Origin: Batkoa obscura | Lineage: Eukaryota > Entomophthoromycota > Entomophthoromycetes > Entomophthorales > Batkoaceae | Length of the DNA stretch: 64,000 nt | Assembly (NCBI GenBank): GCA_030770535.1 | Contig: JASVEC010000042.1 | Location: 62,001 to 126,000, forward strand | Reading direction: 5' to 3' | Shown: positions 10,388 to 22,770 of the stretch, piece after piece | Layout: each line of letters begins with the position of its first letter | How positions within the stretch are numbered: position 1 is the first letter of the stretch | The notes under the pieces: generated by a model | What the model was told of the DNA's origin: nothing | Seen by the model: the letters and a program-made list of their open reading frames with translations, nothing else | Database searches by the model: none | Program-made: the position numbers and the translations under genes

Positions 10388-11848
10388 ATGCAGGTCATTA
10401 CCATTGCCCTCTATGTTTATCTATTATTGTTAAATGTTATTGTCAGTATTAAACCCAATCAGTGTGTACTTAAAAATCAAACTAGACTATTATGCTTTAA
10501 TCAAGGTAATTTGTTAACTATCGATACTACTAACCTTAACTAATTATATGATATTCTAGAAGCATCTCAATATATTGACCTTGCCTCTTCTAATAAGTGG
10601 AAATCAATTGAAACTACTGATAATAGAAACTCATATTTCAAACTCAACAATGAGAGATTAATAGCTATATTAAAAGAAAAAAAGGATACCAGATTTATAC
10701 TAAAGTATTTCAATCTAACTTCCAACACTTGGCAGGGTTCCAAGATGGAAATTAACTTCTCTATCAAACAATTTCCTATCATTATACAAAATGATAAAGT
10801 AGTAACTCAGTTAGTAATAATTGATGAAAATAACTTCAATGTATTTTATTTATTTAATTCAATTAATCAAGATTGGTATAAATTTCAATTAAACATTAAG
10901 TTACAAAAAGAAACTTTCTTTTACCTGGGCAATATGTATTCAATTAATTGGGAAAGGAATAGTATTATTAAAATACAAATAAATTCAATTCAATTTAATG
11001 AAAAAAGTAAAAACAAGAGTAGTGGATTTCCATCATCAGTTAACTTGAATCAATTAAAAGGAGATTTATTGGAATCTAAGTTTATTACCAACTATAAAAT
11101 AAAATTTGATGAAAATAGTAAGGAGAAGGTACAGTCTATAGACAAAGTAGAATTCATAGTATTCAAAAATCAACAAATTTATTTATTTTATAAGACTAAA
11201 GTAATTGAACTAACAATGTCTACTTTAAGTATCAAAATAATCCAAATAACTCAATTTAATACTCAGGATTATTTACCAATCTTAAATTATAACGAAGAGG
11301 GAAAGAATAGTGATGAAGTATTATTAATTACTAATAACAAAATTCAAATACTCAACTTAAAAAATTGGAAACTGCAGGATTTTCAAGAGATTAAATCAAA
11401 GGAGAATCAACTCAAACTTAAGGATAGTAAGTTGGATAGAACAAAAGAAGAAAGTTTAATAAAAGATCAAGAAGTAGGTTTTGACTTTAGTCCGTTAATT
11501 ATAATATTAATCATACAAGGTATTGTTACAATTTTATTAATTATTATTATTATTATTATTATACTGAAAAAACGGCAACAGAAAAATGAGCAAATCCTAT
11601 CAAATACCAATAAAATCAACATGAATTATAAGGATCTCAATCCAACTAATAATTCCATTCAAGATCAATCAATCTACTATACTAATATTACTAATAATTC
11701 CATAAATAAGTTAATAAAAAAAGACTCTACTATTTCTATAATCTCGGAATTAAAGTCATTTAAAAAAGCCACTAAAATATATGTCAAAAAAAATAGTATT
11801 GATAATATAAATTTATCTACTTTATATGCCTATTATCAAAAAGAATAA
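10388..11848 (+). CDS. Predicted type I membrane protein of unknown function
   Basis: Two exons, 10388-10505 and 10560-11848, joined by a 54-bp intron (GTAATT...TCTAG), giving 468 residues. The first exon is needed because it supplies a clear signal peptide (MQVITIALYVYLLLLNVIVS) missing from the long downstream ORF. About 300 lumenal or extracellular residues of beta-rich, aromatic- and asparagine-rich sequence follow; phrases such as FNLTSNTWQG are reminiscent of kelch or propeller blades but too weak to assign. One strong transmembrane helix (about residues 351-376, with a run of eight isoleucines) is followed by a basic KKRQQK stop-transfer and a ~90-residue serine/asparagine-rich cytoplasmic tail. 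I do not recognise the family. Its neighbour NUP133 converges on it, with stop codons about 130 bp apart. Confidence 0.75.
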
Positions 11849-11975
11849 AAGATTATTAAAAATTGAACAATAGTATAATATAATAGCTAATAACATGTTT
11901 TATTTTATATAAACTTTCTTCTCTCTTTTCCTTTTTTCCTTTTTTTCTTTTCTCTTTCCTTACTTTTATCACTTC

Positions 11976-14900
11976 TTAAACCCTCCCTAAGTCTTTATTA
12001 ACCATATTAATAATTTGAGCATAATAGTCTAATAACCGATGTTCATTAATATAATTTAATAATAACTGATTTTCACTTTCATAGTCCATTTTTAATAATT
12101 CTAATTCGTTATCATTTAATTTGAAATGACGATTTTTTAAATAATTGCCTTCCATTTCATGAACACAACCATTAGGTGGTAATAAATAACCTGGATCTAA
12201 AATTAAAAATTAGAATTATTATTAATATTTATAGTTTAAAATTCTTTATAATTATAATTATAATTATTCTCTTTCTTTATAGCCATTACTATTAATAATA
12301 ATAATTATTAAATTACTTACTATGATCCATAACAATAATCACCATAGAGTAAAGAGCTGTTTGGTATAAGTTGGCACATGTATGTTCAAATCCATATTCT
12401 TCTTCTTCTTTATCAATATAGTCCCAATTATCAAATAGTATAACTCTACGCCATAATGTTCTTAAAGCATATTTAAATCCATCATCCGTAATCTAATGTA
12501 GTATAATGAATAAAAATTAATTATAAAAATTAATTTAACAATAATAACTTAAAACTTACTGAATTATCCATTCTTCTTAATACTTCGAATGATAACTCAA
12601 ACCCATTGTATGCAATAAATCCAAATTCACTTGTATCAATTATATTAATTTTTAATGTTAATACATCAATTAACATTTCTAACTCAATATTGCGTCCCAT
12701 TAAGATATCTAATATTGCTTCTTTAAATAACTAAAATAAAAATAAAAATAAAAATTTGGTAAAAATAAATAATAATAATAATAATGCAATAACAATATAT
12801 GCTTACCATGACCATAGTTTTTCTTTTAGTTCGAATTAATTTTGGTAATAAATGTTGAAATAAAGGTTCAATTTTTTGTAACGATAATGGAGGTAAAAAA
12901 GATATATTAAATTTCGTCATTTTTTCATTTAACAATTGTAATATTTGTTCATGAACTAATACGATATCTAATTGATCATCGATTACCTCCTTTTTTATTA
13001 CATCCTCATTATTTTTTTCACAAAAAATAGCCAATTTGCCTAATGAATAAAATACTTTTTTAGGTAATAATTTTTGATTACTTTCAGCCAAAGAGATTAA
13101 TTGATGACTAGCTAACTCCCAATTTTTCTGTGATAAATTTAAAAAGAATAATAAATTACGATGCTTAATAGCTAAAAAATTATAAGCTAAATTAGGAAAA
13201 TTATTAGCTAATTTGATTAATTTAGAATATTCTTTAGTTTCTGATAAATGATTTAGCATCGCATTTAAAAAAGATTGTCCATGTTGATTTGTAAAATAAT
13301 TAATTGCTTCTTTATAATTGAGTTGATTTTCATTATAAATTAAATGTAAATTTTTAGCTAATAATTCATATAATTTATAATCTTCCGCTAGTTTAATCAT
13401 CGATTTAGTGAACTTTAATTTAATTAATAACTCAAATGAATTATTAATTACTTTACTAATATTATTTTTATCTTTAGCTAATTGTTGATTATTATTATTA
13501 TTATTATATAATATCAATTGTAATAAATTCATTAGTTGATATTTTAATGGTATAATCATTTGTTTAGGTTGATCAATTAATGGTATAAATTCATTGATTT
13601 TAAATACATTATTGATTTCATTGTTATCTTCTTGATGGCTAATGGTTGTATCATTATTTAATAAATGAGATTGTAATATTTTAATATTTAATTCTAATAA
13701 TACAACTAACAATTCAAAATTGTCATTGTTAACTAAATATAATAAAAAATATTAATATTCATAAATAAAAGTATTTTAATATCATCTCTTACCATTCCAA
13801 TAATTATTATTTAACTCCAAATTTAAATTATTTTGACTATTTTGATTATCATTATTAATTAATAAATCCTTATTAAAATACTTGCTTAAAAGATCATTAT
13901 TAAAATTAAGCATAACTTTAACACAATTTAAAATAATAAAATTAACTTCATAAAGTAATAAAGTAATATCTCCCAATCCCATTTTTGTAAATTGAGGATT
14001 ATAAAATCGTTGAGCTTGTCGATACAATCTTTTTAATAAATCTGGAATACGATCTAACTATAAATATAAAAAAATCCAGATTAATAACGTGTTCCTATTG
14101 TTATATTCTTCTTATACTATTAGTATTAATTAACTTACATCTTCATTGAAAAAAGTAAATATTTCATCTTTGATATTCATATGCTGATAAAACGATTTAA
14201 TAGTACTTGGTAATAGAGTACTTGCACGTACTTTATTAATTTCATTAATTCGATATTCATAATGCTGATATAATAATTCACTAACTTTAATTTTTTGACT
14301 GGAGAATACTAATTGTTGTCGAATAGAATTTGATAACAAAATAATTAAATCACACTGATTCAATAATTGAATTAATTGAATTATAAATTTATATCGTAAT
14401 GTTAGTAAATTTGATACGTTAATTGTTTGGTCTTTAACTATTTTAAATAATTTAATTAATGTTTATATAGCAATTATTCTTATTAGTTATAATATTCTTA
14501 CCAGGTTCTAGTACTTCTGTCAATAAATCAGAGACAATCAAATTTAAATGATGTGGATTAATATTTGATTTTTCAATTATTAACTGATAGTCGATACAAT
14601 TCTATTAATCAAATTTAAAATACATTAACATATATAATATTAAAATGCTATAGTATACTTACATTTTCATTATTATAAAATTCGATGGCTTGAATTAATA
14701 AATTTTTAAGTTCATTTTCAGAAAACTAAAACATAAATTAACAAAAACGTCCTATAGGTCTTAATAAATAAAACTTACATTTAAAGGCAAATAAGAAGAA
14801 GAATGACTACTGAAATTAATATTGATACTGAATAAAATATAGGGTATTATCTTACTTTATAACTCCATTTAAAATATTCTTATAAATTAAAAACCCATGG

Positions 14901-15388
14901 TTTAAAGTAGCTAAACAATTGGAACTTTTTCCATTACTATCATTGACTTCTAATAACAAATTATTTCCTTCCTTTTTTATCGGTACAAAATATTGTTCAG
15001 AATCTAAAACAAATATTGTTATTTAAATATTAATATTAGTTTATTATATCACTTACTAGGTAACGAAGTAGTTATAATAAATCCATTATAAAATTGAATA
15101 ACTATAGTGTCACATATATTATTATTTACACTATAATTCGCCTCTTCATTCTTACTATATTCGTTATTAGGAATAAATAATTTAACTAAAGTATTACAAT
15201 TATTATTCAACTAAAATCCAATAATTAATTTATCAACTTATAATCAAAATATATGATCGACTTACAATTTCATTTTCAAATAAAATTTTAAAGCCAACAA
15301 ATTGCCATGAATTGTTTTGTGGAATAAATGTCAGCAAAATTAAGTGTTGGAATTCATTATTTAAAAATTTAATTAGCATTACAAATTG

Positions 15389-15421
<33 letters not shown>

Positions 15422-16539
15422 ACTACAATCTAATATAATAATATCATTATAACTGATGTTTAACTTCAATTCGTTTTCGATTTGTTTCTGTATGTTTAAT
15501 ATGTCTTTCTTGATGTTATATTCATCGACTAATTTAATCTATTAAAATTTATTATTTTGTTAAAAATAGTAATATAATTAAACTTACACTATTATTTTGA
15601 TAAAGATTTAATTCAAACGTTAATATTAAATTATTCATACAAACATGAATATAACTAAATAAATTAATAATTAAACAAATAATAATGATGATAATAACTT
15701 ACCAATTATTATTCTGATTATTAAAATTGATACAATAAGCTTCAATATTAGCTAATACTTTTTTATTATTAAAGCCAATGAGTTGTCCAAATTTATCTCG
15801 AAAAGAAACTGAAATTTCCTTGGAAAATAATACTTTACTAAATGAATTGGGTAATAAATCAACATTAATATAAATTAAATCAAAGGTTGTGTTAAGCAAA
15901 ATGCCATAATGCTAAACAATTAATAAATATATAAATATAAAATAAACATTGATAGTTTCCTTACTTTAACCGATAATAAATATTCTACTTCTTCATCCTT
16001 ATTTAAATTTAATTCAGTTTCAAATGTACTATTATAAATTCTTTCAATACAACACAACTCAATATCTGACCAATACTTTAAGTATCCATTGATTGAAATG
16101 GAAATCAATCCCAATTTCTTGGTTATTGAATTATAAATAAAACAAACTAAACAAGTAGCTGATATTGGATTTAATTCAAATTCATGTTCCTTATCCTATA
16201 AAGGTGAAAAGAGGTTAGTAATAGGAGACTTTGAGAAATGTATTCTTTTACTAAGTCTTCATTATGAAAGATGTATACTTTGTTTTCATAAACTAAACCC
16301 TGATAATTTAAATTACTATCATAGATTAAATAACTTTCTTTTATTAATTCAGGATCTAAATCTCTTATTGCTATAAAAAGTAAATCAAATCATTATTGAT
16401 ATTATTTGAATAGAATTATTAAGTTTGAATTACTTTTGATTCGGTATTTGATAACTTCACTCAATTGTTCTGATCGCTGAATACCTCCTAATCGATTGAT
16501 ATAATCGTAATTGGAAGTCAGTGTGCTGACTAAATTCAT
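11976..16539 (-). CDS. NUP133: Nucleoporin Nup133 homologue
   Basis: Seventeen exons on the minus strand: 16539-16434, 16370-16252, 16195-15965, 15911-15703, 15654-15588, 15538-15266, 15210-15057, 15003-14856, 14827-14779, 14725-14663, 14601-14502, 14437-14139, 14057-13793, 13732-12807, 12730-12560, 12492-12321 and 12196-11976. Phases close to 1190 residues, the usual Nup133 size (~1150). The N-terminal half is beta-rich (propeller-like) and the C-terminal half all-helical. The C-terminal segment FKYALRTLWRRVILFDNW followed by an acidic loop is the family's best-conserved patch. Nup133 is the distal member of the Y-shaped (Nup84/Nup107) scaffold of the nuclear pore. Poly-asparagine runs from AAT repeats (around 15390-15420 and 13490-13510) reflect the AT-rich genome. 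It is one of the most intron-dense genes here. The exact family rests on the C-terminal motif and architecture; another helical scaffold nucleoporin is the alternative. Confidence 0.75.
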
Positions 16540-16715
16540 TTTTTTTTGAAAAGTGGAATTTGGAATTTAGATGTGAATGAAATTTAGAATTTAATCAAAA
16601 ATAAAAAGGATCAAATCAAATTTGATGTAGAAAAAGAAATGAAATTGAAAAATAATAATAATAATGTTCGAATAATTAAGCAACGAAAACAAATTAAATA
16701 GTTAATCCTTTATAT

Positions 16716-18353
16716 TTATTCTTTTTTTCTTTGTTTAAAACTTAAGTTCCCATCCTGATCCAAATCATGTTGAATACCTAATTCTTCTAATACTGGGTGT
16801 TTTGCTGCTTCTTTAGGCTTTAATTGATCTAACCACATACTATTTTCAATATTATTGTAAACCAAATTTTTAATTGCAAAGATGCTATGTTCTCTTATAT
16901 CTGATATCGAAAATTAAATTAAATTAAATTGATAAATTATATATGTTAAATAATAAAACTTACAAGGATTATTATCATCAATATTACACTGATTTAATAT
17001 CAATGGTAATGCTTTTAATTCTCTTACCTAGAGTAAAAAAATAATCATAAAAATATCAAACATAAAAATCGATAAAATCTTTCTTACTCTATCTTGTGCT
17101 TCTTTATTATGAAAGACAATCATATTAATCAAAGCAATTAATTTTGATTTTATAAATTTAAAACATTGATAATCTTCAGGAGCTTGTGTATTATTTTTAA
17201 CACTATTAAATTTCGATATATATTGATCTAATAAAAATAATAAGCATATAAATTCATCTAGTAATTTTATACGATTTTCTGAGCTATAAGTAAGGAGAGT
17301 GTTGTAATAATAATTTAACCATAATAATAATTGATTATAAGTAGCTCGGTCTTGTTGTTGAGTAAGGAGTTGAGACTCTATATTTTGGATTAATTGTGCT
17401 AAGAGCTGAATTGTACGGGTTTCACTTTCGGAGGTTATTGTGGGTTTCGTTTCATTATTGTTTAACATTTCTAGAATTTCAATTTCTAGATCATCAAGAT
17501 GACCACTTTGTATTTGATTGTTATTATCGATGTTATTGAAATAGAATTTGATTTACCTATTTAAGTTTAATTTTGAAAATAAAGTTTCTATTAAATTTAA
17601 CTCCATTAAATTAATAAAAAATTCATCACTATAAAAATAATTAGTTTACTTTTATTTTATATATCAATATTAATATTTTAATCTTACATTAATTTTCTAT
17701 TCTCCTCTTCAACTAAAGTATATTTTTTAAATAAACTCAATAGCCAAGCTCGTCCATTTTCATTATATAATAAGATTTCGCTAAATAAGAGTTCACTGAT
17801 TTACTCCAAAAACATAAGTTAAAATACAAACTTACCAACCTTCCTTTTTATTCTTTAATAAATTATTAATTAAAACTAGATTAACTAAAAGATATTTTTT
17901 TAAATTCCTTTCAATAAATAAACTTTTAAAGCAATATTAATACCCATTGTAACCACAAATAAATATTAAAGCTTACTCCAAACATTTCAAAAATTCTTTA
18001 TTATTAATAACCCATTTCGTCCTGTTTCTTCCAATTTCGCTCACCGTTATCTGATTTGATAACATCTGTAACAAACTATATATGAATTTATCTATTATGC
18101 TAAAATTGATATTTTTTTAGTTCCTTTGAAAATAATGAAATTAGACTAATTACTCATTCTTTTCTAAATTTGAATAGTTCATAAACAGCTCTATTAATAT
18201 ATCTATTATCTCTTCTTCTTCTTTAGGAGATGACTGTGGCTGACAACTATTTACTTTGATTGATTTTATAATGGTGTCATTTTGTTGTAAATAAATTAAT
18301 TTATCATCGCTTTCACTTAATTTTAATTGTAAAGTTTTTAATAATTGTAGCAT
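16716..18353 (-). CDS. Ataxin-10 / CTR86 homologue
   Basis: Eight exons on the minus strand: 18353-18154, 18075-17977, 17922-17836, 17795-17688, 17628-17557, 17505-17088, 17027-16964 and 16900-16716, making 410 residues. The protein is helical throughout, as expected for an armadillo-like fold. The C-terminus carries the diagnostic ataxin-10 domain: LPLILNQCNIDDNNPY, IREHSIFAIKNLVYNN, then a short IENSMWLDQLKPKEAAKH tail. In yeast and human this family is linked to cytokinesis and septin/polo-kinase control, and the yeast member is CTR86; the exact role in this organism is inferred. The start ATG gives a conserved-looking helical N-terminus and lies 209 bp from the divergent FEN1 gene, so the two probably share a promoter region. 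Two alternative acceptors for exon 4 both keep the frame; I used the one giving the longer exon. Confidence 0.85.
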
Positions 18354-18562
18354 CTTTCTATACTTCTATATATCTCTTAGTCTAAATTTAATTATTTAGA
18401 AATAAATTCAAATTTTGGTCCACTTAACCCTTAAAAAATAGCTCCTTTTTAAACCAATAAAATCAAACAATCTACAATCCCATTCCTTGTTATTTACCAA
18501 ATTTAACACATCGATTAATTCTCCAACTCACTACTACCTTTCCTTTCTTCCATCTTCATATC

Positions 18563-20028
18563 ATGGGTATTCAAGGCCTTAGCAAGTTGATCGCAGATAA
18601 AGCACCCTTAGCCATTCGTCAAAACGAAATTAAAAACTACTTTGGTCGAAAAGTGGCCATCGATGCCAGTATGAGTATTTATCAATTCCTCATTGCAGTA
18701 CGTCAACAAGATGGTCAATTACTTCAAAATGAATCTGGAGAAACTACTAGTCATTTAATGGGTTTATTCTATAGGACTATTCGTATGGTCGAAAATGGTA
18801 TTAAACCAGTTTATGTATTCGATGGTAAACCACCAATGTTGAAGTCAGGGGAGGTAAGTAAATTGTTCTATTTGATAGGACTAGGATTTAATTTTAATTT
18901 TTTTTAAATTAGCTAGCTAAAAGAACAGAACGTCGAGTGGAAGCCCAAAAATCATTAGATGAAGCTAAAGAAGCAGGTAACTTTTTTAAAAAAATAAAAA
19001 AATTCAACTAATAAACTATCTCAATTTCAATTGATTCTAGGTGATACTGAAGCAATGGATAAATTTTCACGACGTTTAGTTAAAGTATCAAAACAACATA
19101 ATGATGAATGTAAAACTTTGTTAAAATTAATGGGTATTCCTTATGTAGAGGTAAAATTTTGATGAAATTAATATTTTAGTTTTGGTTTAAATTATTTTAT
19201 TAAATAATAGGCCCCTTGTGAAGCGGAAGCTCAATGTGCTGCTTTGGCTCGAGCTGGAAAAGTAAGTCTTTGTTATTTTTATATCACAAAATAGTAAATT
19301 AAATTATATTAAACTAAAAAATAAAAAATAAAGACTAATAAAGACTAAATATAATAGGTATTTGCAGCTGCCTCTGAAGATATGGATACCTTAACTTTCA
19401 ATACCCCTATTTTAATGCGTCATTTAACTTATTCTGAAGCTAAGAAGATGCCTATTAATGAAATTGATTTAGATTTAGCATTGAAACAGTTAGAGTTAAG
19501 TTTAACTGAATTTATTGATTTATGTATCTTATTAGGATGTGATTATACGGAAAATATTAAAGGAATAGGACCCATTAGAGCATATAATTTAATCAAAGAA
19601 CACCGAACAATTGAAAAAATTCTAGAAAATTTAGATACAAACAAATATAAAGTGGGAGAAAACTTTTTATTCAAAGAAGCAAGAGAATTGTTTATTAAAC
19701 CAGAAGTATTAGATTGTAAAGATTTAGAACTTAAATGGAATTTACCTAATGAAGAAGATCTAATCAAATTTTTGGTTGAAAATAAAGGATTCAACAATGA
19801 TAGAGTTGTGAAAGGTATTGAAAAATTAAAAGTGAATATTAAAGCGGCTTCCCAATCAAGATTGGATTCATTTTTTACTATTACTAAAAATATTAGTGCT
19901 AATAAAAGAAAGGTAAGTGATAACAAATAATAAACAATATGAATAATTAAGTATTAAACTAACTAATTTAATAGGAAACTCAATCAAGTGTTGCAGATAA
20001 AAAGAAAAATAATAGAAGAAAAAAATAA
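18563..20028 (+). CDS. FEN1: Flap endonuclease 1 (FEN1/Rad27)
   Basis: Six exons: 18563-18853, 18913-18976, 19041-19150, 19211-19261, 19358-19912 and 19975-20028, giving 374 residues, the normal FEN1 length (~380). [10 protein letters not shown] is the invariant N-terminus. Metal-binding acids are present: D34 in VAIDAS, the aspartate in YVFDGKPP, the EAEAQCA glutamates, SEDMDTL, and [13 protein letters not shown], which also starts the helix-two-turn-helix. A PCNA-binding box (QSRLDSFF) precedes a lysine/arginine-rich nuclear-targeting tail. The enzyme removes 5' flaps during Okazaki-fragment maturation and long-patch base excision repair. It is divergent from the ataxin-10 gene and converges on the zinc-finger gene, leaving about 170 bp between their stops. 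Confidence 0.97.
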
Positions 20029-20201
20029 ACATTTAATTTTAAATTTATTAATTTTGTAATTATTATATTAAAATAATTTGAGTTATTGTCTTCTTTTTTT
20101 ATACATTGTAATTGTTTCCATTCATTATTTAGACTATAATTTATTAACCTTTGCCATTTCTATTAAAAGAAATCAATTTGTTTGTTTTACTTTATAATTA
20201 G

Positions 20202-21516
20202 TTAACTTACGTTTAATAATGGATGATTTGTAAACCATAAATCATTATTAAAATATATTTGAAGTTTCAACAATAAAGAAATATCATCTAAATAAAAAGG
20301 ATTTAATATTAATATTAATATTAATATTAGTTACCTTTTAACAATATTGTACCCAATAATAATATTAATTTAACTTCATTTCTATCTTCTATAATAGAAT
20401 AAAATAGCCATAATAATTGCTTATTATTGCAATATTTTAATATTTCATAAAAATACTTTAATTTTACATCCACTTCTTTTTTATCAATAAGCAGTTGATC
20501 TTGATTATTAATATTTATTTCATTATCTTGAATTTCAAATTGATCCAGTAAAAAATTTAATATTATAAAATAATTAATATATCTCTCATCTATAATAGTA
20601 TTATAATTTGAAATAGTTAGAATTAAGTTTCTACAGCTTTCTATTAAGCTTATTTGTTTTTTTTCTTCCATTTCTATCATTTTTTGTTTTAATAATATCC
20701 CATCTTGTATATCAAACTAAATAACAAAAAAATAATTCGTTATTACTTGTTTCTTAAATAAAGATGAACTCTTTTACTTACGCTATATTCCATTAACTTG
20801 ATTCCAAACTTATTTTCCAATGCTAATGTACTTATTCTTAGACCTAATTCCAAATCCCAATAATAAATCAAATTAAATAAACTTCTATAACAAATAAATA
20901 ACATTTGATTCATTTGTGAAATACTCATTGTTATTAATTCTTTTTTTCGATTTTCAGTCAATAATTCTATTAAATGAAATAATCCATTAAATAAACTTCC
21001 ACTACTTTGACTTTGTTGATAGCCTATATTTTTGAGTAAAGGGGTAATATATTAGTTACTTAGTGGTTAAAATCAATTAATATAAGAATTACGTTTAACT
21101 CCTTCCCATAAACAAGTGATAGCTAGTTTGAAATCTTTGTTCAAGATACTTTGACCTTTTTTAAAAAATTTATCACCTTCTTTGACTTTATCTATAAAAA
21201 GAAAAGAATATATGGAAGTTGAGATTAAAATAAAAAAACTCAATAAAATTTTACCATTATCAATTACTTTTAATTTACTTTTTAAATGCGATTCGGTGAT
21301 TGTATGCTGCTTTATTGTCTGTTCTTTATTCCATTTTTTATTACATAATTTACACGATTTTATTTTAGTTAAAGGTTTATCTGTCTTCCATGTTGTAAAT
21401 ACTACCTATTATAAGTATTTGTTTATTATATTTAGGTTATTAAATTTACTATCTTCATTTATTAAATTAACAAATTCAATATTTTTAGCAATTATTTTTA
21501 ATTTTTCCAACTCCAT
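20202..21516 (-). CDS. Helical protein with one U1-type C2H2 zinc finger, unknown function
   Basis: Six exons on the minus strand: 21516-21450, 21401-21255, 21191-21093, 21023-20782, 20716-20335 and 20287-20202, giving 340 residues. A tiny upstream exon (21603-21592, coding MKSI) could join in frame and move the start. Residues 40-65 hold a zinc finger, CKLCNKKWNKEQTIKQH then H six residues later, with wide His spacing like U1/matrin-type RNA-binding fingers. After it come FFKKGQSILNKDFKLAITCLWEG and a long asparagine/leucine-rich helical region. I do not recognise the family. The last exon ends at a TAA inside a good splice-donor context (AACGTAAGTTAA); if that donor is used, the frame could run on through AAATGGCAAAGG into the FEN1 3' end. 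The gene is divergent from the Sec14-like gene. Confidence 0.65.
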
Positions 21517-21714
21517 CTAATTAAGATAATAACTCAGTTTTTAATAATCTTATTAATCATAAACCTTATTGATAAATTAAAGTTTACTCACGATAGATTT
21601 CATTGGCTCTTACTAAAAATACTTGAAATTTAAATTTTTTAATTAAATAAAAAACATTGATTTTTCTTCATTCATTCACTCTTTAACTAAAAAAATTCGA
21701 TTACATCAACTTTA

Positions 21715-22560
21715 ATGACTTTAGAAAACGATATCTTATCTAAACAAAATCAAAACATCCCTAACTTAACTCAATATAACCAAGATTTACAATCAAATCC
21801 TGAACCCCTCACTCCAGAACAATGTGAAAAGCTTTTACAATTAAAACAATTAATTCAGAGTGATGAACCCATCAAACAATTATCTTTAAACGCTTCCAAT
21901 CTCAATTTTATCAATGATCCTTGTTTATTGCGTTATCTTAGAGCGAATCGATGGTCTTTAACTAATAGTTTATCAGGTTTAAAGAGTACAATGAACTGGC
22001 GACAAGAGTTTGCTGTAACTGAAATGAAGCCAGAGGAATTTTATACTGAAGGGGCAACTGGAAAGATATACTGTAATGGATACGATAATGATAACCGACC
22101 CATAATTATAATGAATCCATCCGCACAAAATACGAATGATTCCAAAGCACATATAAGATTTACTGTATTTAGCATCGAAACAGCAATCAAAATGCTACCA
22201 AATGATATGGAAAAGTTGACTATTATTATTGATTTAAGAAATTATGCATTGAAACATTCGGTAAGTTTAAGTGAAGCAAAAGAAGTATTGACGATTTTAA
22301 GCTCCCATTATCCAGAAAGATTAGGTCGTGCTTTTATTGTCGATGCTCCTTGGGTATTTTCTGGTTTCTTTAAAATAATTTCTCCTTTGATGGATCCAGT
22401 TACAAAAGATAAAATTCGATTTTGTAATGGAAAAAAAATAGATGATAATCATTTGAGTCATTTTGTACCAGATTGGAATTTGTTCAAGGATTTTGGTGGT
22501 AAATCGGAATATACATTTGATTCAGATAAGTATTTTGAACAAGTTGAACTTTTGTTTTAA
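21715..22560 (+). CDS. Sec14-like CRAL-TRIO lipid-transfer protein
   Basis: A single exon of 281 residues. The N-terminal CRAL-TRIO-N helices (LRYLRANRWSLTNSLSGL, around residue 65) are followed by the lipid-binding lobe: GYDNDNRPIIIMNPS, MEKLTIIIDLRN, SSHYPERLGRAFIVDAPW and FSGFFKIISPLMDPVTKDKI. The order and spacing match fungal Sec14 homologues, with YPERL and the gate helix F..I.P..D..T..KI intact. Such proteins exchange phosphatidylinositol with phosphatidylcholine or other lipids between membranes and stimulate phosphoinositide synthesis. The short form without extra domains resembles Sfh/Pdr17-type members. The ATG follows a T-rich leader and is the only one that keeps the N-terminal helices. 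Confidence 0.92.
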   Translation: MTLENDILSKQNQNIPNLTQYNQDLQSNPEPLTPEQCEKLLQLKQLIQSDEPIKQLSLNASNLNFINDPCLLRYLRANRWSLTNSLSGLKSTMNWRQEFAVTEMKPEEFYTEGATGKIYCNGYDNDNRPIIIMNPSAQNTNDSKAHIRFTVFSIETAIKMLPNDMEKLTIIIDLRNYALKHSVSLSEAKEVLTILSSHYPERLGRAFIVDAPWVFSGFFKIISPLMDPVTKDKIRFCNGKKIDDNHLSHFVPDWNLFKDFGGKSEYTFDSDKYFEQVELLF

Positions 22561-22770
22561 TTATTGTTTTTTTGAAAAAAAAGGGTTAAATTAAGATGAC
22601 AGTTGGATAAATGAATAAAATTATTAATTATAGTTAAATAAAAGTAACTAATAGATAAAGATTCATAATAATTTAGTGTATTTTTTATCTATAACTTTGT
22701 TTTTATTTTTTTTAATGTATTAGTAAGAAACAAACTATGAAGTAGAAGGGAATTAGTTCTAACTTCTATT

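Noticed and set aside
19543-19926. 127-codon minus-strand ORF
   Set aside because: Antisense shadow of FEN1 exon 5.
21182-21520. 112-codon plus-strand ORF
   Set aside because: Antisense to exons 1-3 of the zinc-finger gene, whose splice sites and finger motif are much better supported.
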